Shown: in pieces, positions 32,914-42,012 of the stretch
Layout of the letters: each line of letters opens with the position of its first letter
How positions within the stretch are numbered: the first letter of the stretch is position 1
NCBI GenBank assembly: GCA_017941505.1
Contig: JAGAWH010000091.1
Span: 3,470 to 67,469, forward strand
Length of the DNA stretch: 64,000 bases
Source of the DNA: Faecalicoccus sp.
Lineage (GTDB): Bacteria > Bacillota_I > Bacilli_A > Erysipelotrichales > Erysipelotrichaceae
Direction: 5' to 3'
The notes under the pieces: model-generated
Databases searched by the model: none
What the model saw: only the letters and a program-made list of their open reading frames with translations
What the model was told of the DNA's origin: nothing
Translations under genes and position numbers: made by a program

Positions 32914-35541
32914 TTACTCATTTACGATGGCAGCCTGAGCAGCAGCTAAGCGTGCAATTGGTACACGGTATGGAGAACAAGATACATAGTTCAATCCAAC
33001 ACGATGACAGAAGTCGATAGAAGATGGATCTCCACCATGTTCACCACAGATACCTAACTTGATGTCAGGGCGAGTCTTACGACCTAATTCAGCTGCAAGC
33101 TTGATTAATTTGCCGACACCATGCTGGTCAAGACGTGCAAATGGGTCATTTTCATAAACCTTAGCATCGTAGTATTCAGGTAAGAATTTACCTGCATCGT
33201 CACGTGAGAAGCCGAATGTTAACTGAGTTAAGTCATTTGTACCGAAGGAGAAGAATTCAGCATCTTCTGCTAACTCATCAGCTAATAATGCAGCACGTGG
33301 TACTTCGATCATTGTACCTACATGGTAAGCAAGTTCAACGCCGGATTCAGCGATGATCTTGTTGGCAGTGTCAACAACGATCTTCTTAACGTATTTCAAT
33401 TCTTTTAAGTCACCAATTAACGGTAACATGATTTCCGGGATGATATTCCATTCCGGATGACGCTTGTTGACATTGATAGCAGCCTTAATAACCGCAGCAG
33501 TCTGCATGCGTCCGATACCAGGATAAGAGATATCCAGACGAGAACCACGGTGACCCATCATAGGGTTAACTTCGTGTAATCCATCAACGATATTCTGTAA
33601 CTCTTCAACAGAGATATTCATTTCCTTGGCAAGATCTGCGATATCATCCGGATCCTGCGGAACGAATTCATGTAGAGGTGGGTCTAAGAAACGGATAGTC
33701 ACCGGACGGCCTTCCATAGCCTCGTAGATACCTTCAAAGTCAGCCTGCTGCATCGGCTCTAACTTGTTAAGAGCTTCTTCCATCTGTTCATCAGTAGATG
33801 CAACGATCATTTCACGGATTGCTTTGATCTTGTCACCTTCAAAGAACATATGCTCAGTACGTACTAGACCGATACCTTCAGCACCGAAACGAACAGCCTG
33901 TGCTGCATCCTTCGGAGTATCTGCATTTGTACGAATCTGTAATACACGGCGCTCATCAGCCCATTCCATGAAACGCTCAAAGTTTCCGGAAATTTCAGCA
34001 GGAACTGTCGGAATCTTTTCACCGTATACATTACCGGTGCTTCCATCAACAGAGATCCAGTCTCCGCGCTTATAAGTCTTACCGCCTACTACGAAGTAGC
34101 CTTCGTCAGCATGCATTTCGATATCGCCTGCACCGGATACACAGCATGCACCCATACCGCGGGCTACAACGGCTGCATGGCTGGTCATACCACCACGTAC
34201 AGTTAAGATCGCTTCAGATACTGCCATACCTTCGATATCTTCAGGAGAAGTTTCTAAACGAACTAATACAACTTTCTTGCCCTGTTCAACTTCTTCTTTA
34301 GCTTCATTTGCGGTAAATACGATCTGTCCAGATCCGGCACCCGGAGAAGCTGCCAAACCGGTTGTGATTACCTGAGCCTTCTTTAATGCGTCTGCTTCAA
34401 ACATCGGATGTAATAAAGAATCTAACTGCTGAGGTTCAACCATCATCAATGCTTCATCAGAGTTGATCAAGCCTTCATCTACCATTTCGCAAGCAATACG
34501 TAAAGCAGCCTGTGCAGTACGCTTACCGTTACGAGTCTGCAGCATGAATAATTTACCACCTTCGATAGTAAATTCCATATCCTGCATGTTCTTATAATGT
34601 TTCTCTAATTTTCCACAGATATCAACAAACTGTTCATATGCTGTTTCTGATACTTCTTTTAACTGGTCAATCTTCTTTGGAGTACGAACACCGGCAACAA
34701 CGTCTTCGCCCTGTGCGTTCATTAAGAATTCACCAAATAATTTGTTTTCACCGGTAGCCGGGTTACGTGTAAAGGCAACACCTGTACCGCAGTCATCACC
34801 CATGTTACCAAATACCATCATCTGTACGTTTACAGCAGTACCCCATGAACCCGGGATATCGTTGATTCGACGATAGTAGATAGCACGTTCATTATTCCAT
34901 GATTTAAATACGGCTTCGATTGCTTCCATCATCTGTTCAACCGGATCTGTTGGGAAAGACTGACCTAATTCAGACTGATAGAATTCTTTAAAGCGTGCAA
35001 CCAAAGTCTTCATATCATCGGCATTTAATTCTAAGTCATCCTTGATGCCTCTTTCAGCTTTTACTTCATCGATAATTTCTTCGAAACGCTTTTTAGATAA
35101 ACCTTTAACGACGTCGGCAAACATCTGGATAAAACGACGATATGAATCGTAGGCAAAACGAGGGTTTCCAGATTTTTCAGCGATTGTAGCTGCAACAACA
35201 TCGTTAATACCTAAGTTCAAAATTGTATCCATCATACCAGGCATGCTGGCACGAGCTCCGGAACGTACAGATACTAATAATGGATTCTGTGCATCTCCGA
35301 ATTTTTTACCTGTTTCTGCTTCTAATTTGGCAAGATATTCCATGATTTCAGCTTTGATTTCATCGCTGATTTTTTCGCCATCATCATAATACTTGTTACA
35401 TGCTTCCGTTGTAATAGTGAAACCATTAGGCACCGGCATGCCTAAACTGCTCATTTCAGCTAAGTTAGCACCCTTACCACCGAGAAGTTCACGCATGTTG
35501 GCATTACCTTCTTTAAATAGGTAAACATATTTAGTTCCCAT
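32914..35541 (-). CDS. ppdK: Pyruvate, phosphate dikinase
   Basis: 875 aa from ATG (MGTKYVYLFKEGNA) behind AGGAGGAG; an in-frame ATG nine codons upstream lies before this site. N-terminal ATP-grasp domain (LGGKGANLAEMSSLG, VSVRSGARASMPGMMDTIL), central phosphohistidine domain with GGMTSHAAVVARGMG (catalytic His), and C-terminal PEP/pyruvate TIM barrel ending with CGEHGGDPSSIDFCHRVGL and NYVSCSPYRVP. It interconverts ATP, Pi and pyruvate with AMP, PPi and PEP; in fermenters often glycolytic with PPi. It is a single-gene unit with its own terminator. Confidence 0.98.
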   Translation of the reverse strand: MGTKYVYLFKEGNANMRELLGGKGANLAEMSSLGMPVPNGFTITTEACNKYYDDGEKISDEIKAEIMEYLAKLEAETGKKFGDAQNPLLVSVRSGARASMPGMMDTILNLGINDVVAATIAEKSGNPRFAYDSYRRFIQMFADVVKGLSKKRFEEIIDEVKAERGIKDDLELNADDMKTLVARFKEFYQSELGQSFPTDPVEQMMEAIEAVFKSWNNERAIYYRRINDIPGSWGTAVNVQMMVFGNMGDDCGTGVAFTRNPATGENKLFGEFLMNAQGEDVVAGVRTPKKIDQLKEVSETAYEQFVDICGKLEKHYKNMQDMEFTIEGGKLFMLQTRNGKRTAQAALRIACEMVDEGLINSDEALMMVEPQQLDSLLHPMFEADALKKAQVITTGLAASPGAGSGQIVFTANEAKEEVEQGKKVVLVRLETSPEDIEGMAVSEAILTVRGGMTSHAAVVARGMGACCVSGAGDIEMHADEGYFVVGGKTYKRGDWISVDGSTGNVYGEKIPTVPAEISGNFERFMEWADERRVLQIRTNADTPKDAAQAVRFGAEGIGLVRTEHMFFEGDKIKAIREMIVASTDEQMEEALNKLEPMQQADFEGIYEAMEGRPVTIRFLDPPLHEFVPQDPDDIADLAKEMNISVEELQNIVDGLHEVNPMMGHRGSRLDISYPGIGRMQTAAVIKAAINVNKRHPEWNIIPEIMLPLIGDLKELKYVKKIVVDTANKIIAESGVELAYHVGTMIEVPRAALLADELAEDAEFFSFGTNDLTQLTFGFSRDDAGKFLPEYYDAKVYENDPFARLDQHGVGKLIKLAAELGRKTRPDIKLGICGEHGGDPSSIDFCHRVGLNYVSCSPYRVPIARLAAAQAAIVNE

Positions 35542-35605
35542 ATGACTTTCTCCTCCTATAGTAATCATAAGGTATTATAACAGTAATAAGAGTAAAATCA
35601 AACAA

Positions 35606-35643
35606 AAAACCTACCTTTTCCAGGTGGGAAAAGCTAGGTTTTT
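35606..35643 (-). terminator. Terminator of the Spx-family gene
   Basis: Minus strand stem AAAACCTA-CTTTTCC / GGAAAAGGTAGGTTTT with a small bulge and loop CACCT, then TTTTTTG. Confidence 0.88.
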
Positions 35644-35656
35644 ATTAATGAAACAA

Positions 35657-36133
35657 CTAAGATTGAAGACTTATTGCATCCGTATCTAAAGGTTCTTCAA
35701 TTGGTAATTCATTTCGAATCTGCCCGCATATATCATAATTCGGACATTTAGGTGTACACGACTGTTCTACCGCAGAACGCAATTCCACCGGAGTCATCAT
35801 CGTGATTTCGTCATCATCATATCCTACAACCATGCTGTTTTTTGACAACATGATCGGACGCTTGAGAATGGATGGGTTCTGCTGAATCAAAGTAACGAGT
35901 TCGGATAAAGAATACTCGTCAATTCCCTTTTCCAGTGACTGGAAAGCCTTGGAGCGAACTGAGATAATATCTTCGGTCCCATTTTCGCAGCGTGAGAGAA
36001 TATATTTAATTTCTTTTTCATCCAGAATGGATGTAAAAAGATTCTTTTCAACGAATTCAATGTGGTTATCTTTTAACCATTGTTTAGCTTTCCGGCAGCT
36101 TGCACAGCCGGGTGACGTATAAATAACGACCAT
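35657..36133 (-). CDS. spx: Spx-family regulator with cysteine-bearing C-terminal extension
   Basis: 158 aa against about 131 for B. subtilis Spx. The thioredoxin-fold ArsC/Spx core has the redox switch CASC (Cys10, Cys13), the conserved ILKRPIML and GYDDDEITMM. After about residue 125 there is an added tail with CTPKCPNYDICGQ (Cys-x3-Cys-x5-Cys), which could bind metal or form disulfides. Spx proteins bind the RNA polymerase alpha C-terminal domain and control thiol-stress genes. The plain ArsC/YffB family is an alternative, but the CxxC fits Spx. Single-gene unit with its own terminator. Confidence 0.82.
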   Translation of the reverse strand: MVVIYTSPGCASCRKAKQWLKDNHIEFVEKNLFTSILDEKEIKYILSRCENGTEDIISVRSKAFQSLEKGIDEYSLSELVTLIQQNPSILKRPIMLSKNSMVVGYDDDEITMMTPVELRSAVEQSCTPKCPNYDICGQIRNELPIEEPLDTDAISLQS

Positions 36134-36242
36134 ATCTTAATTCTCCTTGTCAGTTTATTATAACAAACATCCCATAAAAAAACATTTCTTTCTTGTGCTT
36201 AATAGAATTAAACATTAAAATATTCATATTGGAGGACTTACT

Positions 36243-37232
36243 ATGGATAGAATGCTTAGTGGTATTAAGCCGACCGGACGCCTGCATTTAGGAAACTATA
36301 TCGGCGCAATCTCCCAGTTTGTGAAATACCAGGATGAATATGATTTATATATTTTTATTGCGAATGAACATGCGATTACTGTTCCCATCGAGGCAAAAGA
36401 CTTACGCCAGAATACACGCGATTTGATCGCATTATATTTAGCAGCAGGTTTAGATCCTGAAAAAACGACATTATTTCTGCAGTCCGATGTCGATGCTCAT
36501 GCGAAACTCGGATGGGTTATGACCTGCATGAGCTATATGGGTGAAATGCAGCGAATGACACAATATAAGGACAAGACCGCAAAAGGAGAAACCGGAGTCA
36601 CTGCCGGACTATTCACCTACCCTTGTTTAATGGCAGCTGACATTCTTCTTTATGATCCAAAATATGTACCGGTAGGAATTGACCAGAAACAGCATGTTGA
36701 ATTAACACGTAACCTTGCAGAGCGCTTCAACAATCGTTACAGCGATACCTTTACCGTTCCGGAACCGCTGGTAACAGAGGTCGGACAGAAGATTTATTCC
36801 CTGCAGGACCCGACAAAGAAGATGTCAAAATCAGAAGAGAATCCAAAAGGAACCATTGACTTACTGGATGATCCGGCAGCTGCCCGTAAAAAGATCATGT
36901 CTGCAGTTACCGATTCATTAGGCATCATCAAGTATGATCCCGAAAACCAGCCGGGTATTTCCAATCTTTTGACCATTCAATCCGTTCTTTCCGGTGAATC
37001 AATTGAATCCATCGTTGCCCGTTACGAAGGAAAAGGCTATGGCGAATTGAAAAAGGAAATCGGTCAAACCGTATTTGATTTCTTAACCGATCTACAGGCA
37101 AAATATAAAGAGATCATCGCATCCGGAAAAGTAAACGAAGTCTTAAAGGAAGGTGCCATCAAGGCAAGACGCATTGCCGATAAAAAGGTTGAAAAAGTAT
37201 ATCGTAAAATTGGCTTTAATGTCACAAAATAG
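36243..37232 (+). CDS. trpS: Tryptophanyl-tRNA synthetase
   Basis: 329 aa class I synthetase. HIGH-like RLHLGNYIG near the N-terminus, ANEHAIT, PCLMAADILLYDP, VPVGIDQKQHVELTRNLA and KKMSKSEEN (KMSKS loop). It loads Trp on tRNA(Trp). The 110-base upstream gap is too short for a T-box and none is seen. GGAGG precedes the ATG. It converges on uppP with a bidirectional hairpin between them. Confidence 0.98.
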   Translation: MDRMLSGIKPTGRLHLGNYIGAISQFVKYQDEYDLYIFIANEHAITVPIEAKDLRQNTRDLIALYLAAGLDPEKTTLFLQSDVDAHAKLGWVMTCMSYMGEMQRMTQYKDKTAKGETGVTAGLFTYPCLMAADILLYDPKYVPVGIDQKQHVELTRNLAERFNNRYSDTFTVPEPLVTEVGQKIYSLQDPTKKMSKSEENPKGTIDLLDDPAAARKKIMSAVTDSLGIIKYDPENQPGISNLLTIQSVLSGESIESIVARYEGKGYGELKKEIGQTVFDFLTDLQAKYKEIIASGKVNEVLKEGAIKARRIADKKVEKVYRKIGFNVTK

Positions 37233-37237
37233 ACAAA

Positions 37238-37257
37238 AACCCGATGAAAATCGGGTT
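37238..37257. terminator. Bidirectional terminator between trpS and uppP
   Basis: AACCCGAT / ATCGGGTT stem with loop GAAA; T runs on the plus strand (TCTTTTT) and on the minus strand (TTTTTG). Confidence 0.88.
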
Positions 37258-37261
37258 CTTT

Positions 37262-38086
37262 TTATAATATGTAGAAAAATAGAATTACGATAATGCCTAA
37301 GGCAATACGGTACCATCCAAAAATGGTGAAATCATTCTTGCGAACATAACTGAGTAATGCACGAATCGCAAAAACACTGACCGCAAAGCTGACAAACATA
37401 CCAAGTAAAATCAAGATAAGCTGTCCGATTGATAACAGTCCGTAGTTCATAAAGTATTTCACTAATTTTAACAGACTGGCTCCTGCCATCACCGGGATAG
37501 CAATAAAAAATGAGAATTCACTGGCAACCGTACGTGAACATCCTGATTCCAAACCACCTAGAATGGTAGCTCCCGAACGGGATGTGCCCGGTACTAAGGC
37601 CAGACATTGGAAACATCCGATTTTAAAAGCTGTCTTATAATCCAGCTGGTCAAGATTACGGATGACCGGTTTTTTCGGATTTTTCTCAACTACGATAAAA
37701 ATAATACCGTATGCGATCAAAGTAACCGCAATCACAAAGTTAGAAGAAAGATATTGTTCAATAATATCATCTAAAAGCAGACCAAGCACGCCGGCAGGTA
37801 TCACACCGATGATCACCTTTTTCCATAATTCCAGGGTCTGTGCTTTTTTCTTTGCGGATTTGCGCGGATCAAATGGATTGAGCTTTGCGAAATAAAGAAA
37901 TAACACAGCTATAATGCTTCCAAATTGAATCACAACCTTGAATACTTCAAAGAATTCAGCCGGCTGTAATGGAAACAAAGAATCAAATAGAATCAAATGT
38001 CCGGTGCTGCTGATTGGCAGCCATTCGGTAATTCCCTGAATCACTCCAAGGAACAATACCTTTAATATATCAAAGAAGAAACTCAT
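37262..38086 (-). CDS. uppP: Undecaprenyl-diphosphatase UppP/BacA
   Basis: 274 aa integral membrane protein with about eight TM helices. Signatures: GVIQGITEWLPISSTGHLIL at the N-terminus and ALVPGTSRSGATILGGLESG (catalytic Ser/Arg) near the middle. It recycles the undecaprenyl carrier for peptidoglycan and teichoic acid synthesis and can confer bacitracin resistance. Stop-start overlap of 4 bases with murD; operon mraY-murD-uppP. It ends at the hairpin shared with trpS. Confidence 0.97.
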   Translation of the reverse strand: MSFFFDILKVLFLGVIQGITEWLPISSTGHLILFDSLFPLQPAEFFEVFKVVIQFGSIIAVLFLYFAKLNPFDPRKSAKKKAQTLELWKKVIIGVIPAGVLGLLLDDIIEQYLSSNFVIAVTLIAYGIIFIVVEKNPKKPVIRNLDQLDYKTAFKIGCFQCLALVPGTSRSGATILGGLESGCSRTVASEFSFFIAIPVMAGASLLKLVKYFMNYGLLSIGQLILILLGMFVSFAVSVFAIRALLSYVRKNDFTIFGWYRIALGIIVILFFYIL

Positions 38087-39399
38087 GATTTACCTTCCCC
38101 TGCTTTGTGGACCATATCCTTAAAGATTTGGCCGCGAACCTCATAATTCTTAAATTGATCAAAGCTGGAACAAGCCGGTGAAAGAAGAATAACATCACCT
38201 GGGCCGGCAAGTTCTAATGCCTGATGAAAGGCATTATCCATCGTTTCACAGGATGTTTGATGACTAAATACAGCACCGAAGGCATCCTGCGTCTGTCCAA
38301 AGCTGAAGCAATGTTTTACCTTATGATCATATTGTTTTAAATCATCAAAAGAGATGTGCTTATCCTTTCCTCCGCAAAGTAAGATCACATTTTGATCAAA
38401 TGCGGATAAAGCAGCGCAGGCTGCATGGGTATTGGTTGCCTTGGTATCATTATAGATCCGTACACCATTGATGGTTTCTACATATTCAATACGATGTTCA
38501 ACTCCTTTAAAGGAGACGATCACTTCGCGAATATCTTCTAAGGAAACACCCATCTTGTAAGCCATGGCAGCAGCCATCATCGCATTGCCGCAGTTAAAAT
38601 CTCCTACGATTTTTAAATCATTAACATCAAACAACATTTCACCTTTTAAATAGGTATAATGTCCATCTTTATATAAATCGACATCCGTTCTCTTTAATGA
38701 AAAATCAATGACTTCACACGGAATATTCTGTGCATATTTGACAATCTCCGGTTCATCTACATTGCGGATAAACCAATCCTCTTTATGACAGTTTTTATAG
38801 ATTCGCATTTTAGAACTATAATACTCTTCCAGTGAATCCATATAATCCAGATGATCCGGTGCAAGATTGGTTACCGTGCTGACTACCGGTCTAAAGGTAT
38901 CAATACCCATCAATTGGAAATTACTGAGCTCTAAGGCAACATCCATCGTTTCATCCCCATGCGCTAAAACCTGTTCACTTAAAGGAATACCGATATTACC
39001 GGCAGCCAGTGCAGGTTTCTTTTTGTTCAGCATTTCATGAAGAAGGGTTGTTACAGTGGTCTTACCATCCGTTCCTGTAATTGCGCCATAGGTAAACTTC
39101 GGTGAAAAACGATACCCGATTTCAATTTCTGTAAAGATAGGGACATTCTTCTCCACAAAATACTTTACAAAAGGTACACGATACGGAATACCCGGATTCT
39201 TTACTACAAAAGGATAATCAATCTCTTTTAATGAGTCCGGATGACCGTTATCGAACACTTCAATTCCCATGGCCTCCAGTTCTTCTTTCTGGACAACTTC
39301 TTTTGAATCCGTCAAGATTACGTGATATCCGTTTTTTAATAACAGTTTACTGACCGCTACACCGCTGCGAGCAGCCCCAATCACAAGTACTGTTTCCAT
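38083..39399 (-). CDS. murD: UDP-MurNAc-L-Ala--D-Glu ligase MurD
   Basis: 438 aa Mur ligase. VLVIGAARSGVAVSKLLL (UDP-binding fold), AITGTDGKTTVTTLLHEML (ATP loop), ELSNFQLMGI, TNLAPDHLDYM, YNDTKATNTHA and LLSPACSSFDQF are the MurD motifs. It adds D-Glu to UDP-MurNAc-L-Ala in the cytoplasm. It is adjacent to mraY (1-base gap) and overlaps uppP. Confidence 0.97.
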   Translation of the reverse strand: METVLVIGAARSGVAVSKLLLKNGYHVILTDSKEVVQKEELEAMGIEVFDNGHPDSLKEIDYPFVVKNPGIPYRVPFVKYFVEKNVPIFTEIEIGYRFSPKFTYGAITGTDGKTTVTTLLHEMLNKKKPALAAGNIGIPLSEQVLAHGDETMDVALELSNFQLMGIDTFRPVVSTVTNLAPDHLDYMDSLEEYYSSKMRIYKNCHKEDWFIRNVDEPEIVKYAQNIPCEVIDFSLKRTDVDLYKDGHYTYLKGEMLFDVNDLKIVGDFNCGNAMMAAAMAYKMGVSLEDIREVIVSFKGVEHRIEYVETINGVRIYNDTKATNTHAACAALSAFDQNVILLCGGKDKHISFDDLKQYDHKVKHCFSFGQTQDAFGAVFSHQTSCETMDNAFHQALELAGPGDVILLSPACSSFDQFKNYEVRGQIFKDMVHKAGEGKS

Positions 39400-40371
39400 T
39401 TATCTCACTCCCAACAACAATCCTATAATTGCGAATACGATTCCTGCCAGCCAGAAACGATGAACAACCTGAGTCTCTGTCCAGCCGCATAGTTCAAAAT
39501 GATGATGAAGCGGTGCCATTTTGAAGACACGCTTGCCTGTACGTTTAAAATGGGTAACCTGAATCACTACACTGAGCGTTTCAAGTACAAATACCATACC
39601 GATCACAATCAGCAGAATTTCCTGCTTCAATACCATGGCAGATGCCGCTAACAAGCCGCCTAAGGCTAGTGAACCGGTATCTCCCATAAAAATCTTGGCC
39701 GGATGCTTATTGAAATGTAAGTAGCCTAAGAGAGCTCCAATCACAAGGATCAAGAGGAAGGCAACATTTGAATAAAGCTTCCATGCGAATACTACAAATG
39801 GAATCAGCGCAATAATCATCTGTCCTGCGCATAAACCATCTAATCCATCGGTTAAATTGACCGCATTGGTCTCTGCCGTAAACATAATAAATATAAGCGG
39901 GAAATATAAAAATCCGATATCGATATACGTATTAAAAACGGGAATCCATAAAGCGGTTGGATTATGCGCTTTATACATAATATAGAAGATAACCGCCAAT
40001 ACTGACTGCATCGCAAACTTGTATGCCGGCTTAAGACCTTCATTATTTTTCTGTACAACAATGATATAATCATCGATAAATCCGATAATTCCATAGCCTA
40101 CGAAGGCTAATAAAATAATCAGGATATTGTGATCCAGCTTAAATGGTGAAAATAAAGAAAAGATTAAATATAATATTGTCGGAACTAAGATAAAGGCAAT
40201 TCCTCCCATGGTCGGTGTTCCGTTTTTGACTTTATGACTTTCAAGACCTTCTTTACGTTCTGTCTGACCGAATTTGATCTTATGCAGGTACTTAATCAGA
40301 CCCGGCATAATTAAAAACATGCAAAGAATACTCAGGGCAAACCCTATAACCATCCAGATTGTATTTGACAT
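39400..40371 (-). CDS. mraY: Phospho-MurNAc-pentapeptide transferase MraY
   Basis: 323 aa from ATG (MSNTIWMVIG) behind GGGAGGAG; the longer frame adds five codons without a ribosome site. About ten TM helices. KVKNGTPTMGGIAFI, FIDDYIIV (Asp pair), NAVNLTDGLDGLC and MAPLHHHFELCGW are all present. It transfers phospho-MurNAc-pentapeptide to undecaprenyl phosphate to make lipid I. First gene of mraY-murD-uppP, a small split-off piece of a dcw cluster. Confidence 0.97.
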   Translation of the reverse strand: MSNTIWMVIGFALSILCMFLIMPGLIKYLHKIKFGQTERKEGLESHKVKNGTPTMGGIAFILVPTILYLIFSLFSPFKLDHNILIILLAFVGYGIIGFIDDYIIVVQKNNEGLKPAYKFAMQSVLAVIFYIMYKAHNPTALWIPVFNTYIDIGFLYFPLIFIMFTAETNAVNLTDGLDGLCAGQMIIALIPFVVFAWKLYSNVAFLLILVIGALLGYLHFNKHPAKIFMGDTGSLALGGLLAASAMVLKQEILLIVIGMVFVLETLSVVIQVTHFKRTGKRVFKMAPLHHHFELCGWTETQVVHRFWLAGIVFAIIGLLLGVR

Positions 40372-40402
40372 AGAATCTCCTCCCAATCTACCGAGTAATT
40401 AT

Positions 40403-40436
40403 ATCATTATATATAGTTTCAAACAAACTGAAATTT
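40403..40436 (-). promoter_or_regulatory. Probable mraY operon promoter
   Basis: Minus strand TTGTTT, 17 bases, TATAAT, about 35-60 bases upstream of the mraY ATG. Confidence 0.55.
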
Positions 40437-40440
40437 ATGC

Positions 40441-40470
40441 TTGAAAAAGTAGATTCCAAATGATAATATA
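40441..40470 (+). promoter_or_regulatory. Probable rpmB promoter
   Basis: TTGAAA, 17 bases, TAATAT(AAT), about 40 bases upstream of the ATG. It is divergent from mraY. Confidence 0.6.
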
Positions 40471-40509
40471 ATTAAGCGATTGCGTGAAGAAAATAAAGGA
40501 GGTCAGAAT

Positions 40510-40701
40510 ATGTCAAAAGTTTGTGCAGTATCTGGTAAAGGTCCTTTATACGGAAATAAACGTTCTCACTCTATGCGTGCATCTCGCCGTAAATGGGACG
40601 TTAACTTACAGAAGGTAAGAATCGTTGTCAACGGTAAGCCACAGACAATCCGTGTGAGTGCCCGCGCTTTGAGAACCTTGAAAAAACAAGGAGCAATTTA
40701 A
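40510..40701 (+). CDS. rpmB: Ribosomal protein bL28
   Basis: 63 aa from the ATG (MSKVCAVSGKGPLYGNKRSH) behind AAAGGAGG; ten in-frame codons upstream are leader. RRKWDVNLQKVRI and VSARALRTLKKQG complete the bL28 pattern. Only one Cys remains at the N-terminus, so it is the zinc-free type. Single gene, with its own terminator. Confidence 0.97.
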   Translation: MSKVCAVSGKGPLYGNKRSHSMRASRRKWDVNLQKVRIVVNGKPQTIRVSARALRTLKKQGAI

Positions 40702-40723
40702 GAAGTCAATTGACTTCTTTTTT
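40701..40723 (+). terminator. rpmB terminator
   Basis: AGAAGTCA / TGACTTCT stem with a 2-base loop, then seven or more T. Confidence 0.88.
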
Positions 40724-40737
40724 TTACCTCAGAAAAA

Positions 40738-40755
40738 AAGATGCCGAAGCATCTT
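40738..40755 (-). terminator. Terminator of the priA-thiN operon
   Basis: Minus strand stem AAGATGC / GCATCTT with TTCG loop, then TTTTT. It overlaps the thiN stop. Confidence 0.9.
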
Positions 40756-41353
40756 ATTTATAATTTGATTGGATACACAAAACCGATCCACTATGAATTT
40801 CTACATTGCCATAGTCATCTTCTATGGAATTGGAAACGGCATAGATATCATCCGGATACAAAATGACATGATCTAATGGCCAAAGAAATCCTTTCAATGA
40901 AATTTCGGATAGTTCCCTGGCAAAAAAGGAGACATGTTTATATAGTTTTTTTATGGTATATGTTCCCTTTTTCAAACATGCTGCCCTTTGAAATTCATCG
41001 ATCAATATCATTTCCGGATACTTTTCCAATAAAACCAAGTTCGCATAAGTATGATCCAAACGGCCGGACATAGCTCCGGTCACATAGATTTTTTCATACC
41101 CCATTTTGAGGCATTCTACAACAGCTAGTTCCGTATCGGTCTCATCTTTCATTACCGGATGGATATGCACTTCAGTAACCTGCTTGATTTGATCGAGCTT
41201 GTCCATCTCCATCGAATCAAAATCACCGATGGCCATTTTCATAGGGATGCCTGCTTCCATCAAGATTAAACTTCCGGCATCCACTCCAAAGTAATCACCT
41301 TCTATTTCAGGAATTTCCTGAGTTCGCGGTGTAATCAAAATGGCTGTTTTCAT
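40754..41353 (-). CDS. thiN: Thiamine pyrophosphokinase
   Basis: 199 aa. DYFGVDAGSLILMEAGI and AIGDFDSMEMDKL (Mg/ATP-binding Asp), MKDETDTELAVVECLKMG, VTGAMSGRLDHTYANL. It converts thiamine to thiamine diphosphate with ATP. Last gene of the priA-rsmB-rlmN-prpC-prkC-rsgA-rpe-thiN operon, the same order as in many Bacillota. It overlaps rpe by four bases. Confidence 0.93.
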   Translation of the reverse strand: MKTAILITPRTQEIPEIEGDYFGVDAGSLILMEAGIPMKMAIGDFDSMEMDKLDQIKQVTEVHIHPVMKDETDTELAVVECLKMGYEKIYVTGAMSGRLDHTYANLVLLEKYPEMILIDEFQRAACLKKGTYTIKKLYKHVSFFARELSEISLKGFLWPLDHVILYPDDIYAVSNSIEDDYGNVEIHSGSVLCIQSNYK

Positions 41354-42012
41354 TTTAATAAGGATTCTACTGCCTCACAAATATCCTTTTTAAAGACATA
41401 GCTGCCTGCAACAAGAGTATCACATCCGGCATCTACTGCCTTTTGATAAGTCTTATCGGAAATACCACCGTCAATTTCGATGCGGTAATCTAAATTCTTT
41501 TCTTCACGCTTCTGATACAGCCAGCGTACCTTATCTAATTGATCTTCCATAAAGGACTGTCCGCCAAATCCGGGCTCTACACTCATGACAAGTACTAAAT
41601 CCGTAACATCCAGTACAGATTCAAATTGCGTGATATCCGTTTTCGGCTTAACTACAAATCCTGCTTTGATTCCCTTATCCTGTAAAGTTTTAATCAGTGC
41701 AATAATACGCTTACAGTCATTATCCAGAGCTTCGGTATGGAAAGTGACAAGGTCAGCACCGGCATCCGCAAAGATAGGAGCGTATTTTTCCGGATCGGTT
41801 ACCATCAAGTGGGCATCCAAAAATAAATCTGTTGCCTTATTAAAACCCTTCAGGATATCAGGACCGAAGGTCAAATTCGGCACAAAATGTCCATCCATCA
41901 CATCAAAGTGCAGCCATTTTGCGCGTGATTTCTCCAGTTCCTTAATCTGATCCTGCATTCTGGAATAATCCAGGGATAATACAGATGGTGCAATAATTCT
42001 TTCCTTGTTCAT
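41350..42012 (-). CDS. rpe: Ribulose-phosphate 3-epimerase
   Basis: 220 aa TIM barrel. APSVLSLDY, WLHFDVMDGHFVPNLTFGP (metal-binding His/Asp), LDAHLMV, LVLVMSVEPGFGGQSFM and IEIDGGI are diagnostic. It interconverts ribulose-5-P and xylulose-5-P. Start and stop codons touch rsgA and overlap thiN. Confidence 0.97.
   Translation of the reverse strand: MNKERIIAPSVLSLDYSRMQDQIKELEKSRAKWLHFDVMDGHFVPNLTFGPDILKGFNKATDLFLDAHLMVTDPEKYAPIFADAGADLVTFHTEALDNDCKRIIALIKTLQDKGIKAGFVVKPKTDITQFESVLDVTDLVLVMSVEPGFGGQSFMEDQLDKVRWLYQKREEKNLDYRIEIDGGISDKTYQKAVDAGCDTLVAGSYVFKKDICEAVESLLK

Noticed and set aside
36134..36242. T-box riboswitch ahead of trpS
   Set aside because: The gap is about 110 bases, too short, and no specifier or antiterminator elements were found.
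40754..41353. TPP riboswitch control of thiN
   Set aside because: thiN lies inside a long housekeeping operon, and no thi-box was seen in the region.
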